NCBI RefSeq assembly: GCF_900166585.1 | Contig: NZ_FVZC01000007.1 | Coordinates: forward strand, 372,001-436,000 | DNA length: 64,000 nt | Direction: 5' to 3' | DNA from: Mesobacillus jeotgali | Lineage (GTDB): Bacteria > Bacillota > Bacilli > Bacillales > Cytobacillaceae | Shown: piece by piece, positions 42,311-52,365 of the stretch | Layout: the number at the start of each line of letters is the position of its first letter | Position numbering within the stretch: position 1 is the stretch's first letter | Notes under the pieces: model-generated | Databases searched by the model: none | Seen by the model: the letters and a program-made list of their open reading frames with translations, nothing else | What the model was told of the DNA's origin: nothing | Position numbers and translations under genes: made by a program

Positions 42311-44035
42311 ATGAAGAATCGGATTAAGGTAGGGAAAATGAAGGCTGATTTTACGGTAAGGAAAAAGCTTTTAACGGGCTTTTTTTCCGTGCTGGCGCTG
42401 CTTGCTTTAGTGGCGGTAATCACAAACTATCAATTCAGCAATATGAATGGCCAGTATTCTTCTTCAATCAACGACAGGATGGAGAAGATGAACCTGATTG
42501 TGCAAATGGATAATGCCATCATGAGAGAGCAGCTTGCGGTGCGTGGGTATTTGCTCAATCAGGATGGGACTAGTCTGGCGGAGTTCGACCAGGCGGTGAA
42601 GGATTTTGCTAAAAGTTTACAGGCTTATCTGAAGGTGAGTACGTCCGGCGAAGGAAAGAAGCTGGGGGAAAAACTGGCGGCGGCCGAGAAACAATATCAG
42701 GATGTTGCCCAGGAGGCTTTCGAGTTAAAAAGGCAGGAACAGTCGGTAAAAATGATGCTGCTGATGCAGCAAACTGGCAATGCCATCACCACGCAGCTGA
42801 ATGAAACATCCAGAGCCGCATTTGATTTTCAGGAGAAGAACCTGAAGGAGACGAGTAATAACCTGGCTGGTAAAGTAACGGCAGTGACACTGGTGATTAT
42901 TGGTTTAAGCCTGGCTGCTTTTGTTATCGGCATTGTCATTGCCCTATATATCAGCAGAATCATTGCTGAGCCGGTTCAACAGGTATCGCAAGCGGTAAAG
43001 CAGGTGGCTCAGGGGAATCTTGCTGTTGGTAAATTGGGTGTGAAGAACAAAGATGAAATCGGCGAGCTGGCATCTGCTTTTAATGAAATGACGGAAAATC
43101 TAAGAGATTTGATTGTGCAAGTGGGTACGACATCAGAGCAGGTTGCAGCATCGGCAGAGGAAATGATGGCGAGTGCCGAGCAGACGAATTCAGCCACTAA
43201 CCAGGTTGCGACAGCGATCCAGGAGGTTGCAGGCGGAGCTGAAACCCAGAGCAAGAACACGGAAGAGAGTGCGAAAGCGGTAGGGGAAATGGCCGGAGGG
43301 ATCCAGCAGGTTGCTGAAACGACATCTAATGTAGCCGAGTCTGCTGCTGAAACAGCGAAACAAGCAAAAACTGGCCAGGTTTCATTGGAAAAAGTTATCG
43401 AAAAAATGAAGACAATCAATGAAACAACTGGCGAAACCAATGGTGTTATCAAAGATCTGGATCGGAAGTCGGCGGAAATAGGCAAAATCATTGAAGTCAT
43501 TACCGGAATTGCTGATCAAACGAATTTGCTGGCATTGAATGCTGCAATTGAGGCGGCACGGGCTGGAGAGCATGGCAAAGGATTTGCAGTTGTCGCAGAT
43601 GAGGTCAGGAAGCTGGCCGAACTTTCAAGACAATCAGCGAACCAGATTTCGGGTCTGATTGAGGTCATCCAAAAGGAGACCCATCAGGTGGTCGAGATGA
43701 TGAATAAAGGAACAGCCGAGATTTCTCAGGGAACATTATTAGTTGAAGAGACCGGCCGAACATTTGATGAAATTCTAAGATCAATCGAGAATGTCAGTGG
43801 GGAAATCCAGGAAGTATCGGCCATTTCAGAGGAAATGTCGGCAAGCGTAATGCAGGTGAATGCTTCGATTGAAGAAGTAACGAGAATCGCCCGCGGCTCC
43901 GTCGCCAGTACCGCAGAAATCGCCTCGGCCACTGAAGAACAACTGGCCTCCATGGAAGAAGTTGCGTCATCATCGGCTTCACTCGCGCAGCTTGCTGAGA
44001 ACCTGAGAGAAATGGTAGCGACGTTTAAAGTATAG
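42311..44035 (+). CDS. Methyl-accepting chemotaxis protein
   Basis: 574 residues. TM1 at about 19-38, an extracellular four-helix sensor (about 40-190, CHASE3/4HB type), TM2 at about 192-216, HAMP (about 217-270), and a long signalling coiled coil with the conserved hairpin tip [21 protein letters not shown] near 400 and [18 protein letters not shown]. Flanking glutamine/glutamate pairs are candidate methylation sites. No ligand can be inferred. GGGGAGCGGAG precedes the ATG at 42311. It stands alone; no che genes nearby. Confidence 0.92.
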   Translation: MKNRIKVGKMKADFTVRKKLLTGFFSVLALLALVAVITNYQFSNMNGQYSSSINDRMEKMNLIVQMDNAIMREQLAVRGYLLNQDGTSLAEFDQAVKDFAKSLQAYLKVSTSGEGKKLGEKLAAAEKQYQDVAQEAFELKRQEQSVKMMLLMQQTGNAITTQLNETSRAAFDFQEKNLKETSNNLAGKVTAVTLVIIGLSLAAFVIGIVIALYISRIIAEPVQQVSQAVKQVAQGNLAVGKLGVKNKDEIGELASAFNEMTENLRDLIVQVGTTSEQVAASAEEMMASAEQTNSATNQVATAIQEVAGGAETQSKNTEESAKAVGEMAGGIQQVAETTSNVAESAAETAKQAKTGQVSLEKVIEKMKTINETTGETNGVIKDLDRKSAEIGKIIEVITGIADQTNLLALNAAIEAARAGEHGKGFAVVADEVRKLAELSRQSANQISGLIEVIQKETHQVVEMMNKGTAEISQGTLLVEETGRTFDEILRSIENVSGEIQEVSAISEEMSASVMQVNASIEEVTRIARGSVASTAEIASATEEQLASMEEVASSSASLAQLAENLREMVATFKV

Positions 44036-44042
44036 CCTATGA

Positions 44043-44079
44043 AGAGAAGCATGAAATTTGGAGATCTTATGCTCTTTTT
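44043..44079 (+). terminator. Probable terminator of the chemoreceptor gene
   Basis: AGAAGCAT and ATGCTCT pair imperfectly across a 16-base loop and are followed by CTTTTTAG. Weak but well placed. Confidence 0.5.
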
Positions 44080-44237
44080 AGTATGTCAGCCCTCCAGCTA
44101 ACAACCAGCTGTCGTCTGTAAAATTATCCTTCCTTTTCAAAGAAGCATCCTCATGCCATGTGTATTCGCCCAAGCCAAAACCGGGATAAATGCATATAAA
44201 GGTAGTGAAAACAAAAAGAGAAGAGGGAGGTAAGCCG

Positions 44238-44438
44238 ATGTACGCATATAGACATCCTTATCAAAGACAGGATCAGCGGTGGGGCTTTGGATTACCGTTT
44301 TTAGGCGGTTTGGCTGGCGGATTGCTGGGAGGCGCTTTGCTCTACCCAAGACCATTTTATGGTGGTTATGGCGGTTTTGGTTACCCGGCATATCCAATGT
44401 ATCCATGCTGCGGGCCTGGATATGGGTTTTATTACTAA
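44238..44438 (+). CDS. Small Gly/Tyr/Pro-rich protein
   Basis: 66 residues: a polar, Tyr- and Gln-rich start (MYAYRHPYQRQDQRWGFG), a Gly/Leu hydrophobic core (LPFLGGLAGGLLGGALL), and a Tyr-Gly-Pro rich tail with a Cys pair (YPCCGPGYGFYY). GGGAGG with 7 bases supports the ATG at 44238. The composition resembles small spore-coat or envelope proteins of bacilli, but no family is certain. Confidence 0.65.
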   Translation: MYAYRHPYQRQDQRWGFGLPFLGGLAGGLLGGALLYPRPFYGGYGGFGYPAYPMYPCCGPGYGFYY

Positions 44439-44450
44439 TTCCAACAAACA

Positions 44451-44485
44451 AAAGGGAGTAAGCCGGTTGGCTTGCTCCCTTTTTG
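44451..44485 (+). terminator. Intrinsic terminator
   Basis: AAAGGGAGTAAGCC and GGCTTGCTCCCTTT form a 14-bp stem with a 4-base loop and a T-run. Confidence 0.93.
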
Positions 44486-44526
44486 CGTGTCTAACACTAG
44501 AATCACACGATCATGTACAAGACCCG

Positions 44527-44552
44527 GCTGCCACAGGACGCTGCGTGGCAGC
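44527..44552. repeat. GC-rich inverted repeat
   Basis: GCTGCCAC and GTGGCAGC, 8 bp perfect, 10-base spacer (AGGACGCTGC), no T-run. It lies between the previous terminator and the end of the alpha/beta hydrolase gene. Function unknown. Confidence 0.6.
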
Positions 44553-44592
44553 GCTTCTTCAGGCAATCAAGGCGCTTATTATCGCTTACTTA

Positions 44593-45387
44593 TCAGCTGA
44601 TATTGGCTTTTTTTACCTGGTGCTTGTCCATGAATTCCAGTGAGAGCTCGTTGAATTCATCAGCCTTCTCGATATTGCAGACATGGCCGCATTTTTCGAG
44701 GATGATCAGTTCTGATCGTTTATCGCCAAGAAGGTCTTCGGTTAATTCCCGGACGAACATATGGTCCTCGGCTCCTGAGATATAGAGCTTTGGCACGTCC
44801 TCACTGTTTTCCTGTACATTGCTGTAAGTGGCTTTGACGTCTCCGGCAAGATGATACCAGGCCAGGAAGTTTTTGCGCTTCATTTTGTAGGCCTCCTGGA
44901 TGAAAAATCGCCTGGAGTCCTTATGGTTATCCTTTGGCATTAGAATCAGGGCCAGAATGCGATACAGCCACATGTATGGAATGAAGTTTTTTATTAGGCC
45001 TGCCAATTTAATCAGTGCTTTTGCAAACAGATTGAACCTTGTGATAGCGCCGCCCAGAACTGCAGATCTGACTCGCTCGGGCTTGGTTTGCAGGAGGTGA
45101 TGGACGATGATTGAACCAAGTGAAACCCCGACGAAATGCGCTTTGCGAATGGAGAGGTGATCCAGTGTGCGGAGGATTTCCCTGACGATTATATCAAAGG
45201 AAAGCCTTTCTTTATATGAATCTATGTCCGGTGATTTTCCGTGGCCAGGCATATTGATCGCGACAATACTATATTTTTTCAGGAAAGGTTTTAGCTGCTT
45301 GTAAAAAATGTTAGAGTTCCCGCCAATCCCGTGCAGCAATACAATGTACTCCGAGCCTCGGCCCTTATATAACCTGTAATCCAGCAT
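44593..45387 (-). CDS. Alpha/beta hydrolase
   Basis: 264 residues with the alpha/beta hydrolase fold: oxyanion motif LLHGIGGNS (about 17-25), nucleophile elbow GVSLGS with Ser89, the acid in SGAEDHMF and the His in CGHVCNIE. No signal peptide. Sequence similarity to the stress protein RsbQ is not evident. AAGGAG with a 6-base spacer precedes the ATG at 45387. The substrate is unknown; esterase or C-C hydrolase are both possible. Confidence 0.86.
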   Translation of the reverse strand: MLDYRLYKGRGSEYIVLLHGIGGNSNIFYKQLKPFLKKYSIVAINMPGHGKSPDIDSYKERLSFDIIVREILRTLDHLSIRKAHFVGVSLGSIIVHHLLQTKPERVRSAVLGGAITRFNLFAKALIKLAGLIKNFIPYMWLYRILALILMPKDNHKDSRRFFIQEAYKMKRKNFLAWYHLAGDVKATYSNVQENSEDVPKLYISGAEDHMFVRELTEDLLGDKRSELIILEKCGHVCNIEKADEFNELSLEFMDKHQVKKANIS

Positions 45388-45462
45388 TCAATTCTCCTTA
45401 GTCATTCTATGTTGGTTAATTAATGATACCCTTGATGCTCTTGATAGTAAACTGATAGTACA

Positions 45463-45506
45463 TAAAAAACGGCAGGTACCATCTGGAAAGGATGATACCT
45501 GCCGTG
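45463..45506 (-). terminator. Terminator of the amylase-pullulanase gene
   Basis: On the minus strand ACGGCAGGTATCATC and GATGGTACCTGCCGT (one wobble/bulge) followed by TTTTTTATG. Confidence 0.92.
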
Positions 45507-45511
45507 AACAC

Positions 45512-48500
45512 CTATTTTTTCTTGCCTTTTTGGTCGACTTTAATGACTACTGTTGTCAGAGGATCAAGAGTCAATTTGTCTTTTGACAGCTTGAAACCGG
45601 ACATTTTCGATACTGGAGTTTTACCAGCTTCGTCATTATCGACAAGCACCTTTCCTTTTGAGAAGTCAAGGTCGCCTAATGTCAATGTGCGAGCTTTAGT
45701 GTCAGCGTTAATGAAAACATAGTATGTTCCAGTTTGATCTGTAGAGACGTTTTCGTAAGCAATGACCAAGTCGGTATCATTGATTTCAGGCAGGTCTAGC
45801 AATCTTACATTCTTATCAACTAGTTCTTTTTCGCCGAGACGGAAAGCGTTTGTTGATTTTCTCAGTTCGATCAGCCCTTGAGTGTAGGCTTTTGTTGTTG
45901 TGTTGATTGAGTACTCTTTCTTGTTTGTTGCTTTTTGCCAGTCAAACATATTGATGGCATCCGATGAATCATATGAATCGTGGATGAAGTAGCCAAATGG
46001 GTTTCCTTGTTCATCCTTTAATTCGTGATACTTCTGTTCAGGAACGCCTTCACCGAACCATTGCTTTGTTCTGCCATACTCTTGGCCGGCGTGAAGGAAA
46101 GCAGTACCTTGAGATGTCAGGATTATCGAGTTGCCAACACGAATCCTTTTGTGAATCTCAAGATTGTTTTCAGGAATGGCTGGATCCTTTTTAATCGATT
46201 GGGCAATGACATCATATAACGGAAGGTTATCGTGCGCTTCGATGTACTGAACCATATCGCCCGGATCATCGTCAGCTGTATTGCCTGGCTGACCTTTAAT
46301 GTTGTTGAAAATAGTGTTGATATCTCGTGCACCGCCAGTGATGAAGCGAGGCTCGCCTTCTGAACCAAATCCTGATTTCAACTCGTTGCGGATTTCATCA
46401 GAGAATACGCCGACGTTGTCCGTCTTATCCATCCAATCCTGGTCAGCGCCCATGCCTTTAAGCTCTGGCTCAGCGATGTGTCCTGCAAATGTTCTCCAGC
46501 CTTCGCCGATGAACAATGCATCAGGGTTAACGGAAGCTGCAGCGTCATATGCGTTCTGGATAGAAGGATAAGTTGCGTCACCCATCATATCAAATCTCAT
46601 GCCATCAATCTTATACTCTTCAAACCAATATTTCACTGAATCTACCATCAGCTTTTCAGCCATTTTGTGGCTTGTTGCCAGGTTGTTGCCAAAACCGCCA
46701 AGGAAATTGCCCTGGGCATCCTGGAACGCGTAGTAGTTCGGAACGATGTCATTTAACTGGCTTGCTTTTGCCATATGAGTATAGACAACGTCAAGGACAA
46801 CACCCATTCCTGCATCATGGATTGCATCGATTAACAGCTTCAATTCCTTGACGCGCTGTTCAGGGTTTGTTGGATCCTCTGAATACGCTCCATCAGGGGA
46901 GAAGTAGCTGTGTGGGTCATAACCCCAGTTGTATTCGTTGCCTCCAGCAGAGTAGTTTAATTCTCTTTGGCCCATCTTCGTTTCATCGCCATAGTACCAG
47001 GCCATGACAGGAAGCAATTGAACGTGAGTGACACCAAGCTTTTTTATATATTCCAGCTTGTCGATGAACGCTGTATAAGAGCCCCACCTAGCATTCAGGT
47101 CACCTTCAATGGAAGGGTCAGATGTGAAGTCACGTACGTGTACTTCATAGATGACTGCATCTTCACGCTTTTCATAGCCTTTGATTTTTGCATGATCGAA
47201 TTCTTCAGGGTCCGTACCGCTCAGGTCAACAATCGCCGCCTTGCCGACAGTGTCTCCATCCGGACCTGCTTCGCCCTTGGTGTTCACTGTAAAGGCTGCC
47301 ATCGATTTTGCGTAAGGATCAAGAACCTTATTTGTGACTCCGTCATTCGTCACATCATACTGGTAAAAATAACCTTCAAGATCTTTTACCTTCAGGTCGC
47401 CAGGAGCTATATCAGCAGACCAGACGCCTTTTTCACCCTTTGTTAATTCGATACTGCCAATTTGCTCTGCAGCATTGTCTTTATTGAAGAAGTTAGCGAC
47501 TACCTTGCTTGCTTTAGGTGCCCAGAGCTTCAAAGTTGCTCCGCCATCTTTATAAGTTGCACCGAGGTCGTCCCCATCATAAGCAAACATTTCGTCCATC
47601 ATTCTCCAGCCGGTAGATGCTTTTACGGTTCTGCCAGAATACGTAACAGAAAGTGGAAGCTTTTCTAAATCGAATGTTGCTTTCACTTTAGCGGAAGTCT
47701 TTCCAGTGATTTCGGCACTTACCACCGGAACTGCTGCGCCGGTTGAATCCTTCACTTCAAGTTTCGATTTTAAATCTTCAGCTGTTAAGCCATCTGTCAT
47801 GGTAAAGCCTAATAGAATCGTATCTTCAGAGACTACTTCAGCAGACGTTAAGCCAGTTGCCTGCTCCCAGTATGGAGAGATATAGACATTATCATCACCC
47901 TGTCTGACCCAAACATGATTGTATTTGTCCAGAAGGTTGAAGGATTTATCGCCGCCATCCTTATCTCCATTCGTCTTATTAAGAGTGATCATCCCAATTG
48001 TCTTTGAATTTTCTTTTAGCTGGATGTCAACATACGCACCATAGCGGTCTTTACCAGAGAACGAAGCGGCTCCAGTCGGCCAGCCATCAGAAGGTGCAGC
48101 CACATCGCCCCAGTTCCAGAGGCCCCAGTTTTCATAGTCAGCTTTGTCGCGAACATAATGGACGCGGACTGTATTTGCTGGCAGGTTGACTGGTTCATAA
48201 GTGTAGACCTTGTCATCGCCTTGCTTGATGAAAATTTCATTCATTTCAGATGATGTGATGGTAAAGCCTTTGTCTCCGCCGTCTTTACCGGCATCACCTT
48301 TTGTAATATCCATAACGAGGAAGCCGATATTTTTCGCGCCTTGTCTAAGTTCAACGTCAATATATGCGCCATAGCTATCTGTTTTCTCGAACATGGTTGC
48401 ACCAGTCGGCCAGTTGGCAGAAGGGGAGGCAACATCGTTCCACAGCCATGCGCCAAAGTTTTTATAGTTGTTGTCGTCACGCTTGTAATGAATACGGATA

Positions 48501-51067
48501 TGGTTAGCCGGGATTGGGTCAACTGTTCGGTCTCCGCCGCCATCTCCAGAACCTGCCACTGCAGCAGCCGTAATCTCACCGCTGTCGACCGTCAGTAAAA
48601 CAGTTCCGCCATCAGCTTTTGAAGGAATCGCTAAAGTAACTTCGCCTGCTTCTGAAGCGGTGTACGTTTTGCCAGAGTAGTGGTCTGTCACGATCGCCCC
48701 AGCACTAACCGTCAATTTTACATCCTTAGCTTTGTCGGATACGTTCAGGCCGACATATGCTGCTTCATTTTCATGCTTTCTCGCGAAAACCATGAACTTG
48801 TCAGCATCTGAACCGCCGATCGTCTTACGTGCACCTTTAGCGAAAACATCCGAGTAATCACTTCTGAAGTTCAAAACCTTTTTATAGTGATCAAGGACAT
48901 CATTGCCTTCAACCTGATCCCAGGCAAGGTCATAACGGTTGTCAAATTGCGGATAGTTGTTGGCTCCGCTTTGCCCGAGCTCTTCACCGTAGTAAATCAC
49001 AGGCTGGCCTTTGGCTGTTGCCTGAAGGGAAGCCGCGATCTTAAGCTTGCCTTTGTCATTTCCTTCTTTGTATAAGAAACCATCTTCGTCATGGCTTCCG
49101 AGGAATTGGCCAAGTGTAGCTGTGTTATCAATTTTATCGTTGCGGGCAATCAGGGCATCATTTGCTGCCTTCAGCTTGCCGTTTACAAAATCATGGGCAA
49201 TGCCTTTGAATCCAAAATCCAGAAGGGAGTCCATCATTCCTGTTTCCAGGTAGCCTTGCTGGTTATCAACACTGGCTCCCCATGTTTCACCGATCATCTT
49301 GTGTTCTGGCATTTTTTCAGTAAGGGCATTTTTGAAAGCCATCCATGTTGCATCTTCAACGTGCTTCACTGTGTCCACACGGAAATAGTCAATCTTATTG
49401 CCTTTAGCTGTTGTAGATTTTTCAATCCAATCTGTTTGCCAATCAATGATTGTCTTGCGGACTGCTGGATCTTCAGTTTTTAAGTCTGGAAGTCCTGCAA
49501 GTTCACCTACGACTTCATCCGTTCCAACATCGGAACCCTGGCGAAGCAGGCTGCTGAAGGTGCTGCGCTCAGCGTCAGTCGGATAACCAGCTGGAGTGTT
49601 GGTTTTTTCACCATCAATGTCTTTGAGTCCATAACCTGTATGGTTCAATACAACATCGACCATGATTTTGATTCCGCGATCATGGGCAGCGTCAATCAGT
49701 GTATGGAAATCTTCCATGGAACCAAAATGAGGATTCAATTTCCCGAAATTGCTTGCCCAGTATCCGTGGTAAGCATAGTAGGAATGTCCTTCAGCATTGT
49801 CGTAACGCACATCATGCTTGATGTTTTCTACAATCGGGCTGATCCAGATGGTGTTAACACCCAGTTGGTCAAGGTAATCAAGTTTTTCGGTGATCCCTTT
49901 GAAATCTCCGCCCTGATAAGTGCCGCGGTCATTTTTCGCATCATAGTTCTGATTGTAAGGATCATTATTTGTTGCGTCTCCGTCAAAGAAACGGTCTGTC
50001 AGCATGAAGTAAATGATCGACTCGTCCCAGTCAAAATCATTTTCACCAACAGTCTGTCTAGTTTTGACTTCCACAGAGGCTGTTCCATTATAATAATTGC
50101 CAAATGAATCAACGACGGTCAGAGGAATTTCTTTTGTGCCTGCGGTAACATTATCATCTACGGCAATTGTAATCTTCTTTAAAGAGGGGTCAATCTCAAG
50201 CTGTTTTGACCCGCCGAGTGTTGAAATGTCAGCTGTCATTTTGTTGATTGACAGGCCATCAGCCAGTCCCAGCACATCAACAGTCAGCACCGCATTTTGA
50301 TTGTAGTCGATTGCTGCTGGTGTCACTGAACCAGAAACAGCCAGATCAGCTTTTTGGAATTCGATTGCTGAAGCAGCGTTATAAGGATCTTTTACTTCAG
50401 CTGTTGTGCCATCCTTTTTTGTCACAACATATGTGTACGGAGTAGTTCCATTCGGAATGTTTTCATATGATGCTATGAATCTCTCATTCTCTGGCTCATA
50501 TGTCATTGGAATGGTTTTACCGTTAAATTTCAAATCAACTTTTTCAATCGTGCCCATTGCATCATTTGCGAAAAGCTCTTTGTCACGATAAAAGAAAGTA
50601 GCGTTTCCATTATCAATTACCGGAGCAGATCCATCTGGAACGACACGGATTTGTTCTACACCACTTGTGATGAAAGCTTTCGTGATGGAGTCGTTTTTAT
50701 TCACAGGGATAAAACGGTCTCCAAATTCTTTTTGGGCAGTATTCCAGTCGTAAGTGCTGCGGAGGACAAAGCCCATCTGCGTTGTGCTGGCGCTTACTGG
50801 GATATCTACAACAGCCTTGCTGCCTTCCCTGGTTGTAAAATCAACCTGGCCATCTGCCACGCCAGTATTCCATGTCCAGATATTCCATTGGCCAAAATTT
50901 TGATCTTCACGGATGTAAGTAAAGCGGACTTTGCGATCGGTTGTTTCAGAGGTTGCTGCCGTTCCTTCTGCGTTCGCCTGCTGGGCAGGTATAAAAGGAA
51001 GCCATAGGCTTAACAGCATGATCGCTGTCATGAAAATCGAGAAACTGCGTTTTGTGTTCCTTCTCAT
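45512..51067 (-). CDS. Secreted bifunctional amylase-pullulanase
   Basis: 1851 residues with a signal peptide (cleavage after about 33, AQQANA). Domains: CBM41-like (about 45-140), an Ig-like region to about 330, a first GH13 domain (about 345-730; nucleophile Asp in DYFRVDTVKH near 564, Glu in IGETWG near 594, GSHDED near 660), two CBM41 starch-binding modules (IRIHYKRDDNNYKNFGAWLW near 856 and VRVHYVRDKADYENWGLWNW near 967), an N-domain/CBM48 region, and a type I pullulanase GH13_14 (YNWGYDP near 1378; MRFDMMGD near 1492; GEGW near 1521; EAHDN near 1611). It cuts alpha-1,4 and alpha-1,6 bonds of starch and pullulan outside the cell. Two cre-like sites lie upstream. Confidence 0.93.
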   Translation of the reverse strand: MRRNTKRSFSIFMTAIMLLSLWLPFIPAQQANAEGTAATSETTDRKVRFTYIREDQNFGQWNIWTWNTGVADGQVDFTTREGSKAVVDIPVSASTTQMGFVLRSTYDWNTAQKEFGDRFIPVNKNDSITKAFITSGVEQIRVVPDGSAPVIDNGNATFFYRDKELFANDAMGTIEKVDLKFNGKTIPMTYEPENERFIASYENIPNGTTPYTYVVTKKDGTTAEVKDPYNAASAIEFQKADLAVSGSVTPAAIDYNQNAVLTVDVLGLADGLSINKMTADISTLGGSKQLEIDPSLKKITIAVDDNVTAGTKEIPLTVVDSFGNYYNGTASVEVKTRQTVGENDFDWDESIIYFMLTDRFFDGDATNNDPYNQNYDAKNDRGTYQGGDFKGITEKLDYLDQLGVNTIWISPIVENIKHDVRYDNAEGHSYYAYHGYWASNFGKLNPHFGSMEDFHTLIDAAHDRGIKIMVDVVLNHTGYGLKDIDGEKTNTPAGYPTDAERSTFSSLLRQGSDVGTDEVVGELAGLPDLKTEDPAVRKTIIDWQTDWIEKSTTAKGNKIDYFRVDTVKHVEDATWMAFKNALTEKMPEHKMIGETWGASVDNQQGYLETGMMDSLLDFGFKGIAHDFVNGKLKAANDALIARNDKIDNTATLGQFLGSHDEDGFLYKEGNDKGKLKIAASLQATAKGQPVIYYGEELGQSGANNYPQFDNRYDLAWDQVEGNDVLDHYKKVLNFRSDYSDVFAKGARKTIGGSDADKFMVFARKHENEAAYVGLNVSDKAKDVKLTVSAGAIVTDHYSGKTYTASEAGEVTLAIPSKADGGTVLLTVDSGEITAAAVAGSGDGGGDRTVDPIPANHIRIHYKRDDNNYKNFGAWLWNDVASPSANWPTGATMFEKTDSYGAYIDVELRQGAKNIGFLVMDITKGDAGKDGGDKGFTITSSEMNEIFIKQGDDKVYTYEPVNLPANTVRVHYVRDKADYENWGLWNWGDVAAPSDGWPTGAASFSGKDRYGAYVDIQLKENSKTIGMITLNKTNGDKDGGDKSFNLLDKYNHVWVRQGDDNVYISPYWEQATGLTSAEVVSEDTILLGFTMTDGLTAEDLKSKLEVKDSTGAAVPVVSAEITGKTSAKVKATFDLEKLPLSVTYSGRTVKASTGWRMMDEMFAYDGDDLGATYKDGGATLKLWAPKASKVVANFFNKDNAAEQIGSIELTKGEKGVWSADIAPGDLKVKDLEGYFYQYDVTNDGVTNKVLDPYAKSMAAFTVNTKGEAGPDGDTVGKAAIVDLSGTDPEEFDHAKIKGYEKREDAVIYEVHVRDFTSDPSIEGDLNARWGSYTAFIDKLEYIKKLGVTHVQLLPVMAWYYGDETKMGQRELNYSAGGNEYNWGYDPHSYFSPDGAYSEDPTNPEQRVKELKLLIDAIHDAGMGVVLDVVYTHMAKASQLNDIVPNYYAFQDAQGNFLGGFGNNLATSHKMAEKLMVDSVKYWFEEYKIDGMRFDMMGDATYPSIQNAYDAAASVNPDALFIGEGWRTFAGHIAEPELKGMGADQDWMDKTDNVGVFSDEIRNELKSGFGSEGEPRFITGGARDINTIFNNIKGQPGNTADDDPGDMVQYIEAHDNLPLYDVIAQSIKKDPAIPENNLEIHKRIRVGNSIILTSQGTAFLHAGQEYGRTKQWFGEGVPEQKYHELKDEQGNPFGYFIHDSYDSSDAINMFDWQKATNKKEYSINTTTKAYTQGLIELRKSTNAFRLGEKELVDKNVRLLDLPEINDTDLVIAYENVSTDQTGTYYVFINADTKARTLTLGDLDFSKGKVLVDNDEAGKTPVSKMSGFKLSKDKLTLDPLTTVVIKVDQKGKKK

Positions 51068-51147
51068 TCGAATTCTTTCCTCCCTAGATGGATTGGTGTG
51101 CCAAGAGTACTAGAAAAAAGCCCCCTTTCCTTATCTGTGCAATATTG

Positions 51148-51161
51148 TGAAATCGTTTGCA
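51148..51161 (-). promoter_or_regulatory. CcpA binding site (cre) near the pullulanase start
   Basis: TGAAATCGTTTGCA fits the cre consensus with one mismatch, about 80 bases upstream of the start codon. Confidence 0.62.
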
Positions 51162-51194
51162 CAAACGAGCAAAAAAATTTAAATGCCCAAATAA

Positions 51195-51208
51195 TGCAAG
51201 CGCTTGCA
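51195..51208 (-). promoter_or_regulatory. Second cre / LacI-type operator
   Basis: TGCAAGCGCTTGCA is a perfect 14-bp palindrome with the CG centre of CcpA and maltose-type LacI operators, 47 bases from the first site. Either CcpA or a MalR-like repressor could bind. Confidence 0.65.
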
Positions 51209-51519
51209 ATAAACTTTCTTAATAATTTTACAATATCCTTTCCAATCTAGCAATCCACCGCCGCCTATCAGCTTTTAAACAAATAGTGCTAAAAACCTAC
51301 ATTTAATACGATAAAAACAGTTAAAGGAATAATAAAGCTAGCAAATTTCATAAAATATACATAAACTGAAGGCGTTAAAAAGAAAGATTTGTCGAAAAGA
51401 AAGGGAAAATAGCATAAAAATAAGCAGAATGACCTATGATTTATTTTTCTTCTTAATCGTAAGAATATTAAATATCTTGTATTCTTTATTTATTACAACT
51501 CGAAAAGAGGTACTCTAAC
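51209..51519. other. Intergenic region, no gene seen
   Basis: Very AT-rich sequence between the divergent pullulanase and N-acetyltransferase genes. It should hold both promoters, but I cannot assign boxes with confidence. Confidence 0.4.
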
Positions 51520-52305
51520 ATGACTGATTTTAACCGCCTTTTCCGAGAGCGAATCGGCTTTCCTATAGATACACCAATCACGATGGGTAATTTGGACAAC
51601 CTGCTTGAATTGACGGCCGCATCCCTCCCATTTGAAAACCAGTGCACATTGACTGGGAATCTTAGCGAATTAAATGAAGAGAGCCTGATTGAGAAAATCA
51701 TTCATAGGAATGAAGGTGGTCTTTGCTATGACTTAAACGGAATCCTTTATTTATTTTTAAAAGATAATAATCTCGACGTGCAGTTGATTCGCGGAGCAGT
51801 ATATGTTCCTGAACTTAATGACTACAGTCCAACTGGACACACCCATGTCGCTATCTTATTGACTGATAGAGGCGAGAGGTACTTGGTTGATACCGGATTT
51901 GGCGGGAATCTCCCGTTAAGGCCCGTTCCGCTCGGCAGTACTGAAATGAAGACACCGACTGGCGAGTTTCGGGTAAAAAACGAACAAAGTGAGTTTGGGG
52001 ATTACATTTTAGAAATGAAGCTGAAGCATAAGGATACTGACTGGAGAATTGGGTATGCCTTTGATTCTGCACATCCAGTCCAAGATGTCAGGGAATTGAA
52101 TGAGACAAAAAGGATTATTACAGAACACCCAGGATCACCATTTAATAAAAAGCCGCTGGTTACCAAAGTCACTTCTACTGGAAGCATGGTATTAACAGAA
52201 ACTAATTTTACACAGTGGAAGAATGGACGGGTTACGAAACAAGAGATAGATTCACTGAAATTCAAGCAGCTGGCAAAGGAACACTATAATCTGGATATAA
52301 AATGA
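51520..52305 (+). CDS. Arylamine N-acetyltransferase
   Basis: 261 residues of the NAT family, which moves an acetyl or acyl group from CoA to an amine. The catalytic triad is visible: Cys69 in GGLCYDLNG, His109 in GHTHVAIL and Asp124 in LVDTGFGG. The N-terminal helical bundle contains ASLPFENQ, typical of the family. AAGAGGT precedes the ATG. It is divergent from the pullulanase gene. The natural substrate is unknown. Confidence 0.9.
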   Translation: MTDFNRLFRERIGFPIDTPITMGNLDNLLELTAASLPFENQCTLTGNLSELNEESLIEKIIHRNEGGLCYDLNGILYLFLKDNNLDVQLIRGAVYVPELNDYSPTGHTHVAILLTDRGERYLVDTGFGGNLPLRPVPLGSTEMKTPTGEFRVKNEQSEFGDYILEMKLKHKDTDWRIGYAFDSAHPVQDVRELNETKRIITEHPGSPFNKKPLVTKVTSTGSMVLTETNFTQWKNGRVTKQEIDSLKFKQLAKEHYNLDIK

Positions 52306-52365
52306 AACCTTCCTATAGTGTAAAACGTTAGTATAGTATCAAAAATGACAGGTGGATGGTTGAGA

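Noticed and set aside
43009..43500. Open frame of 163 codons opposite the chemoreceptor signalling domain
   Set aside because: The coiled-coil codon pattern leaves the complement open; there is no start signal.
44593..45387. Alpha/beta hydrolase as RsbQ partner of the sigma-B module
   Set aside because: Apart from the shared fold motifs, the sequence does not follow RsbQ, and no RsbP-like PAS-PP2C gene is beside it.
46967..47446. Open frame of 159 codons opposite the pullulanase gene
   Set aside because: Shadow of the large glycosidase; several similar ones occur along the gene.
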